Part shown: positions 57,401 through 64,000 of the stretch, one piece after another | How the letters are laid out: each line of letters begins with the position of its first letter | How positions within the stretch are numbered: the first letter of the stretch is position 1 | Source: Siphonodentalium dalli | Lineage: Eukaryota; Mollusca; Scaphopoda; Gadilida; Siphonodentaliidae | Assembly (NCBI GenBank): GCA_032622095.1 | Contig: CP136062.1 | Span: forward strand, 137,536,351 to 137,600,350 | Direction: 5' to 3' | DNA: 64,000 nucleotides | The notes under the pieces: generated by a model | Databases searched by the model: none | What the model saw: the letters and a program-made list of their open reading frames with translations, nothing else | What the model was told of the DNA's origin: nothing | Position numbers and translations under genes: made by a program

Positions 57401-57584
57401 ATGACCTTTTTTTCAAAATGCTCTAGAAAATATTCCCCACAGCGGATTTCAGCGGATTTTGGATATGTTGTTCCCCGGGTTCTGCCCGACAAAATGACAC
57501 CAAAAACAGCTTGTAAACAATTTGTTCTAGGTCCAATGCTTCAACGACCAGACTACTACAACTTTTCAGGAATCTATCTACATA

Positions 57585-57706
57585 AAAGCCAATCTCCCCG
57601 AGAGCTTTCCGATGAATGGCAACAAGCCATATTTCCGACTAAATCCTGAAAAGTTACCCATAATTCTGCTGTGGTTAAGGAGTCGATTATTTAGGGCATT
57701 ACTGTA
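57585..57706. mobile_element. palindromic TA-flanked MITE, left arm mostly deleted
   Basis: The right arm is complete, from 'ccgagagctttccgatgaat' to 'gggcattactg' before TA. Of the left arm only 'acttttcagga' and 'ctccccg' remain, next to the end of the foldback-like element. Confidence 0.75.
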
Positions 57707-58331
57707 GTGGCAGTAGAGGTAGAAATTTAACATCTCTATAAACTGACAGACATGAATAGATATGTGATTGAATCATGCTGCTGACGGCAGATCATGCATT
57801 ATATATTGTCATAGAGACATTCACACATCATTGTTTAGAGCTGACCCTATGGATGCAGCTCTCCTAAAAGTATATTCCAGGGAATGCTTTATTGTTTTAT
57901 GATAATCCAACATGGAGACATTAAGAAATGGCTATACTGCTCCGATTGATTTATTGTCCACTGATGCCAATGGTGACACTGGCTGTACATTCACTCGTTC
58001 ATAGCAAGACCATACATCTATCCCAGGGAAGTTTGAAATTTGAATAAACAAAATTGGCTGGTGAAAGTGGAGTCTGGAGGGTTGTTAGCCACTTGGACCC
58101 CAGCATCTAAATTATTTATATATGGCTGTATATAAAGGTTGTTTGTTTCATTTGCGAAAGATTTCTGTGTATATCAATACTGAAATTTGAGAAGAAAAAG
58201 AGAGAGAGAGTCTTGGAAAAACTAGTGTAAGGGAATTTAAGTCTTTGAAAGAACAATTGACAAAGCATAACAGAGTTAGTTTTCCAATCTATCGTTAGGA
58301 AATACATCTGACTCTGATCTTTCTGAATGTA
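57707..58331. other. no recognisable feature
   Basis: A GA-rich tract near 58190-58210; nothing else that I can support. Confidence 0.4.
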
Positions 58332-59848
58332 CAGTAATGCCCTAATTAATCGACTCCCTAACCACAGCAGAACTAGAGGTGTGACTGTCCCAATGGGACT
58401 AAAGATACCCCCCGTGTTTTTAAAATACTAAGATGTTCAACATGTCAGTAAACATTTAGTTAAAATAATAAAAACAGTTCCCATTGCAGGTGCACAAACC
58501 TAACCGTAATCTTAAACCTATTGACCGAAAAATGTAGGAATAAAAGCTCGGACAAAATTATGAATTTTGCAAAAATGTTCTAAGTCGAAAAAGGGGAATA
58601 ACTCCACAAAACAAGTCGGACAGACATCATAATCGCAGGAGCACAGATTCTCATGGTACTAAATATCAGTGCCAAGATTAAAAAACATTGACCTAAAAAT
58701 GTAGAAATAAAAGCTCGGACAAAATTAGGCATGTTGCAAAAAAAATTCTAAGTCAGAAAAGGGGGATAACTCCACAAAAAAATGCCAGACAGACGTCATG
58801 ATCGCAGGTGCACAGGTTCCCATGGTACTAAATATTTGTGCCAAGTTAAAAAAAAATTGACCTAAAAATGTAGGAATAAAAGCTCAGACAAAATTATACA
58901 TGTTGCAAAAGAATTCTAAGTCGAAAAAGGGGGAATAACTCCACCAAAAAAAGTCGGACAGACGTCATAATCGCAGGTGCACAGGTTCCCATGGTGGTTG
59001 ATTCCTGTGCCAAGTTTCACGGAAATTGTTAAAAAAACGACTGAGAAAAACTCCGGACAAATTTGTGTCCACGGACGGATGACAGATGGACGACGGACGG
59101 ACGGACGGTACGACGGACCCACATTTTGCCCCTTATGTGTCTACAAACTTAAGTGGCTAGAAAAAATGGTGTGACCTATGTGACTACTTGTTTTTACGTG
59201 GCTTCAAAAGGGGTTCTCACGAAATGCTACTTGCGAGGCTGCAAATCAAGTGTCAATGTATTCTGTGACTTACGCAATTGAAGTAGTCAGCAGATTGTAT
59301 TTTTTCAACCCTTCATTCACAATTTAGAGAGTTCATTAAGAAATAAAGCGTGATTAAGAAAAATATTGTATATTTGTAAATAAGGTTGCTAATGTTGCTA
59401 GCCACTTAAGCCGTCCGTCCGTGTCCATAGAACACTGGTTGGACATCCATATTGATGGACAAATTGTTTCAATTTATTAAAGGACAATTTTTTCAAGTGA
59501 CTTTCTCAGGCCACTTTAATAGATCACATTTCAGTTGTCAAATGAGGTTGCTTATGTGACTAGCCACATAAGCAATCATTTGAGTCCAAATGGTATTTGA
59601 ATGGCTTCGATGACACATAAGTGGCATTTTGTGGGAACGGACGAGCTGACTCCAGTATACCCCCCCTAACTTCGTTGCGGGGGGTATAATTATGGGTAAC
59701 TTTTCAGGATTTAGTCAGAAATATGGCTTGTTGCCATTCATCGGAAAGCTTTCCGATGAATGGCCACAAGCCATATTTCCGACTAAATCCTGAAAAGTTA
59801 CCCATAATTCTGCTGTGGTTTGGGAGTCGATTAATTAGGGCATTACTG
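58332..59848. mobile_element. palindromic TA-flanked MITE split by a 1.3-kb insertion
   Basis: The left end CAGTAATGCCCTAATTAATC to 'accacagcagaa' (58372) continues at 'aattatgggtaacttttcag' (59688) through a full palindrome to 'gcattactg' (59848). The uninterrupted family sequence is CAGCAGAATTATGGG, so the insertion point is exact. Confidence 0.85.
58373..59687 (-). mobile_element. pearl/Helentron-like insertion with 169-bp tandem core
   Basis: Read on the minus strand it starts TATACCCCCCGCAACGAAGT, with a C/G hairpin closing in GGGGGGGTATA. It carries a GGACGGAC tract (59060-59115) and three units of about 169 bp (58522, 58689, 58859) with 'aataactccac' and 'gtcggacagacgtcat'. It ends with hairpin GTCCCATTGGGAC, then AGTCACACCTCTAG before T. 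A 3' hairpin plus CTAG, a 5' stem-loop and a T/T target fit Helentron-type non-autonomous elements, and the layout matches bivalve pearl elements. No coding region is present. Confidence 0.65.
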
Positions 59849-60440
59849 TACCTTCAAGATTCAGGTCTAGGATCAAATGTACAACCACTGCCATCTATTT
59901 GGTGATAAATAAGTTCAGAATTGTTGTCTCCCGGCCATGTATTTGGAAGTTTAGACTTAAGATATGAAATGTTCATATTTGAAATTTAAAATCAGAACAT
60001 TTTAATTCAAATTAGTAATAAATATTCCAATTAAAATTTGAGCAACATCTTTGTGGATAAATTTTCCAACTTTTTAAGTTAAGCTCTAGAATTTCCAATT
60101 AACTTTTGAATTTGAAATTTTGGGTCATAATTGTGGGCCAGTTGGGTTGAAGTATAGAAGTGGGTGTGTGAGCCAGTCAGACACCCAACATGTTGTTGTT
60201 GCTAGGTTTGTTATTCTGAATTGGTTTACATCAGACTATCCATTTGTTCACAAAATGAAAGTGTCAATGACACTGTAGCTCAACTTGGACAGGGAATAGT
60301 ATCATACATTACAGGGCAGTTAATGGAGTGATAAGGAGTGCGGAAATAAGTTTAAATGTTTAAGTGACCAAAAGTTAACCCGAAGAGCCATATGAAGTTT
60401 GGGATCAATTGGATAAATACTGTTGGCAATAGGTACGTAT
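59849..60440. other. no recognisable feature
   Basis: AT-rich sequence without identifiable repeats. Confidence 0.4.
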
Positions 60441-60900
60441 ACCAAAGTATTTAGATATGCAGAGTAAAATCCAAGATGGCTTCCAGCATGCAGCCATGTT
60501 TTTAATCGAATATCATTCAAATTTGATAACTCCTATCTAGAAGTGATCCTGCCATGTCTGTAAATTTTCAAAATATTTCTCTAATAAATGTTGGCTGGAT
60601 GGTGTTCCGATGGATTTAAAAGTGAAAATCCAATATTTTGAACAAAATTTAAAACTAGAAGTCACCCTGAAGATCCATATGAACTTTGGTGACAATTGGA
60701 TGAGAGATTTTACCTGCAGGGTGTGCTAAAGGATTTAGTCATACAAATGAGTAAAATCCAAGATGGCTCCCATCTAGAGGTCAACCCAAAGATCCATATG
60801 AAGTTTGGTGACAATTGGATGAGAAATGTGGTCTGTAGAGTGTGCTAAAGGAAATTGTTGACTGACGGACGCCCTCATGCACAGACAGACATGCAAGAGA
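60441..60900 (+). repeat. tandem block of 'aagatggct' units, short copy
   Basis: Units with 'atccaagatggct', 'gaagatccatatgaa', 'tttggtgacaattggatgag' and 'gtgtgctaaaggatttagtc' match 35696-37345. It ends with 'gactgacggacgcc', a degraded GGAC tail. Confidence 0.7.
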
Positions 60901-61240
60901 TTCATGAGTAGAAGACATGATCCAAATTTGGTCAAAATCAGATTCAACTCGTTTGATAGATCACGCTTACGTTACAAAATAGACACCCTGTAATCATGCA
61001 ATCCAGGAGGCATAATTCCTGAAAAGGAAATTTAGTTGGACTGGCTTTCGTACTCATCCAAAAAAATAATGAGTAGTCAAAATCGGATTATATGTTTGTT
61101 CAAGCTAGTTATTGTGCTTACAACACTAAATAGACACCGGGTTAACAATTTATCCAGGAGGCATGACTCCTGAAAAAAATTAGAGTCAGGATTGGTTTTT
61201 GAAACTTTCCAAGAGATTCCTATTAAATCATATTATATTT
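60901..61240 (+). repeat. two degenerate 180-bp units
   Basis: 'aaatagacacc', 'atccaggaggcat' and 'ctcctgaaaa' occur twice (about 60980-61030 and 61130-61180). It is probably another old tandem element. Confidence 0.5.
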
Positions 61241-61242
61241 GA

Positions 61243-61541
61243 TTAACCCTTTCATTACTTGAGCTTCCTGAAATTTTGCGAAAATCATGTGCCTATACGC
61301 ATTCTCTTATATATTTGTGAGTCTCCCATAGGGAGCATCGCATATATAAGAAAATACATTGGTCTAACAATATTTACCATGCCTGTGTAAGCCAGTGCAT
61401 TCTCTTATATATGCTAGGCTCCCTATGGGAGACTCACATATATAAGAGGTTGCATTGGCATAGTGTTTTTGCAAAATGAGAATGCACTGGCACAGTATAT
61501 TTAATGCTGCACCAGCGCAGCTCCTATCATGAAAGGGTTAA
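61243..61541 (+). mobile_element. TTAA element, family A
   Basis: TTAA 61243-61246 and 61538-61541. The termini are 'ccctttcattacttgagctt' and 'gctcctatcatgaaaggg'. Two modules (61292-61360, 61394-61458) are followed by a duplicated 'gaatgcactggcacagt' piece at 61480. Confidence 0.8.
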
Positions 61542-62012
61542 GAATTATCGCACTTTTATCGTGAAATAGACAGATTGTTAGATGGACGGCCCCCATCATC
61601 ATTCATCAAACAAAAGATTTGTTGCACTTAACTCAAACAAAACTTTAATATATAATTTTGCTGAAAAATCAATGCTGAGCTGCATGTGCAAGGGAGATTA
61701 TGTCGCACTTAGAAAGTAGAATGCAGTAATGTACTGATATCAGTATAAAGATCAATATCAATATACAAAGCAATGGGGTAATATATCCTCACTTCTCACT
61801 ATATAAGTTAGTACCGGTGTGCATATGTCTCTGTTTACATGAATTATTCATAATGCAAAGTATAGAGAATTATAAATTCATGGAGTTATTATTGGGGTTG
61901 TGTAAATACATAGCGCCCTCTTAAGAGTGACAAGCAATCCATTTGCGCATGAAGTACTGGTATATACAGGGACGATTAGATTGCCATATACTGATATGAA
62001 ATGTGTGATCAG
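61542..62012. other. no recognisable feature
   Basis: AT-rich sequence; nothing that I can support. Confidence 0.4.
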
Positions 62013-62098
62013 TTTAACCCTTTCCGTACAAAATGGAATTTCCAATCAGTTATAATAGTATACATTGCAATAGTCTAACATTTCGTATATGAACTATA
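62013..62098 (+). mobile_element. TTAA element, family G, left-end fragment
   Basis: TTAA (62013-62016) plus 'ccctttccgtacaaaatgg' and 'cagttataatagtatacatt' resembles the left end at 47375. The rest is replaced by a TA-flanked MITE. Confidence 0.5.
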
Positions 62099-62430
62099 CA
62101 GTAATGCCCTACTCTCAGGTGCCAAATAATAGTGTCAGCACGATTATTAATTTTGGAGAAAATTCCCAACGATCACTATTATTTGGAATTGAGACATAGA
62201 GTGAATGGTGCCATCACTATTATTAATATCAGCCTAAATCCCCACACATCACTATTATTAGGCCATCACGATTATTAGGCACCTGAGAGTAAGTAATCGA
62301 CTCGTTAACCACAGCAGAATTATGGGTAATTTTTCAGGATTTAGTCGGAAATATGGCTTGTTGCCATTCATCGGAAAGCTCTGTGAGCAACAAGCCATAT
62401 TTCCGACTAACTAAATCCTTTAACCACTTA
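62099..62430. mobile_element. palindromic TA-flanked MITE with nested TA MITE
   Basis: CAGTAATGCCCTA (62099-62111) resumes as 'taagtaatcgactcgttaac' (62290) and runs into the family palindrome. The right arm breaks off at 'ctaactaaatcctttaacca' (about 62424). Confidence 0.8.
62112..62289. mobile_element. 178-bp TA MITE (CTCTCAGGTGCC ends)
   Basis: CTCTCAGGTGCC (62112) and its complement (ending 62289) lie between duplicated TA (62110-62111, 62290-62291). The interior repeats 'aataatagtg' and 'cacgattatta' in both orientations. The host MITE provides the empty site. Confidence 0.85.
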
Positions 62431-62865
62431 AACCTGATATATCCTTTTCTCATCAGCACTACCATCTCTTTACTATATTCTCATGAGCGCTTATGAACAC
62501 GGGGAGAGGATCATCAATAAGTTGCATAACTTGTACTCCAATCCCCTGTTGCCATATCACATGTATAAATGTATCCTTATTTTGTAAATTAACGGTTTTA
62601 ACCTATATATTCATGGCACAATAAATATGTAACTACTATCTACTTTTTTCCTTGACCCAAATGTTTGTAAACCAGGCTATGATATTGTTTTGGCCTAACA
62701 AATTTTAACACCACCCCATACCATATACACAAATGTAGACCAATTGATCTTCGTCTTTATCAGCCATAGATACCAGTGATCAGTGATGGACATACAGTTA
62801 CAAAGCCAAAGCCATAGCCATATATATATATATATATACATGTAGGCTCTGAACATGGGGTAGTC
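62431..62865. other. no recognisable feature, short (TA)n
   Basis: A (TA)9-like run at 62819-62838; otherwise unassigned. Confidence 0.4.
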
Positions 62866-62963
62866 AGTGCCAAGATTAAAAAACATTGACCTAAAAATGT
62901 AGAAATAAAAGCTCGGACAAAATTAGGCAGGTTGCAAAAAAAATTCTAAGTCAGAAAAGGTAG
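62866..62963 (-). repeat. fragment of the 169-bp tandem unit
   Basis: From 'cagtgccaagattaaaaaac' to 'aaattctaagtcagaaaagg' it is almost identical to 58668-58768, which points to a recent transfer or duplication of one unit. The strand is that of the parent element. Confidence 0.8.
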
Positions 62964-63049
62964 TCCCTGGGATCACAATAATTCATTTGTAGAAATGTTC
63001 AGCTAAAAAGACTGTTTGTCGAACTTATCTAAGCTTATTAAAAGTGAAG

Positions 63050-63185
63050 TGAAAATATGTAATACTTGCAGGGTGACCCAGCATTGCCCAGTTTAAAGTG
63101 ATGTGTAACCCTCTGCTGTGAACATTTGGTGGGAATGGAGAATATTCTTGCTCAAAGTGTTATTCTCATAAATTTTATACCCAAA
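63050..63185 (-). mobile_element. Helitron 3'-end fragment
   Basis: The reverse complement reads 'acactttgagcaagaatatt', 'cagagggttacacatcac', 'actgggcaatgctgggt', then 'caccctgcaag'. The hairpin matches the 3' ends at 6383 and 9194, but the last bases are CAAG rather than CTAG. The 5' part is absent. Confidence 0.65.
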
Positions 63186-63207
63186 TGGGCTTCATAAAAT
63201 ATCCAAG

Positions 63208-63440
63208 GCTTGAAATAGTGAGCCTGTCATTTGCAGAATGAGGTCCCCAGAGGGTGAATTTAGTGATGCTACCCCGCTTAGCGGGCAAGCATCACCAAAT
63301 TCACCCTCTGGGGTAAGCAGAATGAGGTTCCCAGAGGGTGAATTTGGTGATGCTAGCCTGCTATGTGGGGTAGCATCACTAAATTCACCCTCTGGGGACC
63401 CCATTCTGCAAATGACAGACACACTATTTCAAGGCTTCAT
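63208..63440. mobile_element. family F palindromic MITE, full-length copy
   Basis: 'ggcttgaaatagtg' (63210) and 'cactatttcaaggc' (about 63424-63437) are the outer arms. 'ctgtcatttgcagaatgagg' and its complement follow, then two nested hairpins of 'cagagggtgaattt'. This copy shows the full extent of the hairpins seen at 18445, 21212-22155 and 41878-42255. Confidence 0.8.
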
Positions 63441-64000
63441 AAAACGTCATTCCCATACATGGATTATAAGCAGTGGCTGCATGCATGCAAACCCTTCCAT
63501 ATCAAAACTGGCAAATTAAGAGCACATTCTATTGCTCACAAACATCTCACACTAGCTCAAGGCTCACACCGCATGATGTATTATAACCCAAGAATTTTTT
63601 ATAAGCATTATTATAGCAGACTGTAAGGTTATTAAACCAACATTTCTAGTAACGAACCTGCAGCTTTCGTTGCCCAACGACAATTTTTTAAGGAAATTCT
63701 GTCTCATTCCAACTGATATGTTAAAAACAGGTTTTAAAATTAGCATTATATTATAAGTATCAATTCTATATTTTGTGATTATTCCATTCTGTTTTAATTG
63801 ATGTGCAGGATTCACCCCCTCTGTTTTATGTTATTTAAAATTCAGGGGGTAGGTAGGTGGTAGCACCCTCCCATCTTTGCCAGGATACTACCCGTATACC
63901 CAAATGAAGTAGCATTCTGGAAGCGTGAGAGTCAACTGGTTTGAGTGGAAGAAAGTCATTTCATATTAACTATTCCATAGTGAGACAGGCATGCACATGT
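63441..64000. other. no recognisable feature
   Basis: AT-rich sequence to the window end. An 83-codon minus-strand frame (63564-63815) has no recognisable motif. Confidence 0.35.

Larger units (their letters stand above)
53315..57560. mobile_element. 4.2-kb foldback-like element
   Basis: The left end 'tagtctggtcgttga' (about 53315), with 'acctagaacaaattgtttac' and 'tgtcattttgtcgggcagaa', is inverted at 57430-57560 over about 130 bp. The left arm holds 390-bp tandem units and a forward minisatellite; the right arm holds the reversed minisatellite. The orientation changes near 56,050. The flanks CTA|TAGTCTGG and CCAGACTA|CTA hint at a short target duplication. No transposase is visible. Confidence 0.65.

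Overview
This is repeat-saturated, AT-rich animal DNA. The best fit is a marine bivalve mollusc, but that is an inference from sequence style. The evidence is several degenerate tandem blocks that end in GGACGGA runs, phrases such as 'ggccataactcc', many long-hairpin MITEs and short non-autonomous Helitrons. There is no prokaryotic gene architecture, and nearly all open frames of 60-150 codons are chance or repeat-derived.

One gene can be supported. It lies on the minus strand from about 45,909 (ATG) to 25,020 (stop). Six coding exons join in phase into a predicted 323-residue protein with a lysine-rich N-terminus, two adjacent EF-hands, a short CxxC stretch and a C-terminal domain that looks ubiquitin-like. 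Its five introns carry most of the window's transposons. A separate EF-hand-like exon sits on the plus strand at 19,178 and looks orphaned or interrupted by a hairpin element.

Layout. 1-2,450: degenerate tandem repeats and a GC-richer segment of unknown origin. 2,451-9,432: an inverted 142-bp satellite element into which two head-to-tail Helitrons (3,259-9,194) have inserted exactly between A and T. 9,433-12,350: inverted-repeat elements and a tRNA-derived SINE-like head. 12,360-14,375: an inverted element with arms of TCCGAAG-type repeats, holding a 128-bp palindrome. 16,345-18,004: three further head-to-tail Helitrons. 20,000-23,400: tandem and hairpin repeats. 23,470-45,910: the EF-hand gene and its transposon-filled introns. 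46,450-52,960: nested TTAA elements, a PIF-like element and a 3.9-kb TIR element. 53,315-57,560: a foldback-like element with 390-bp tandem units and an inverted 24-bp minisatellite. 57,588-64,000: palindromic MITEs, one split by a pearl/Helentron-like insertion, plus tandem blocks.

The most unusual signal is a roughly 67-bp near-perfect hairpin module present more than 20 times. It sits inside at least three families of TTAA-flanked (piggyBac-like) elements with unrelated termini, often as an oppositely oriented pair. Its stem differs between families by paired, compensatory changes while an internal T/C mismatch and an ATA loop stay constant. Several nested insertions act as natural empty-site controls that define target sites (TTAA, TA, GTATA, A|T, TAA).
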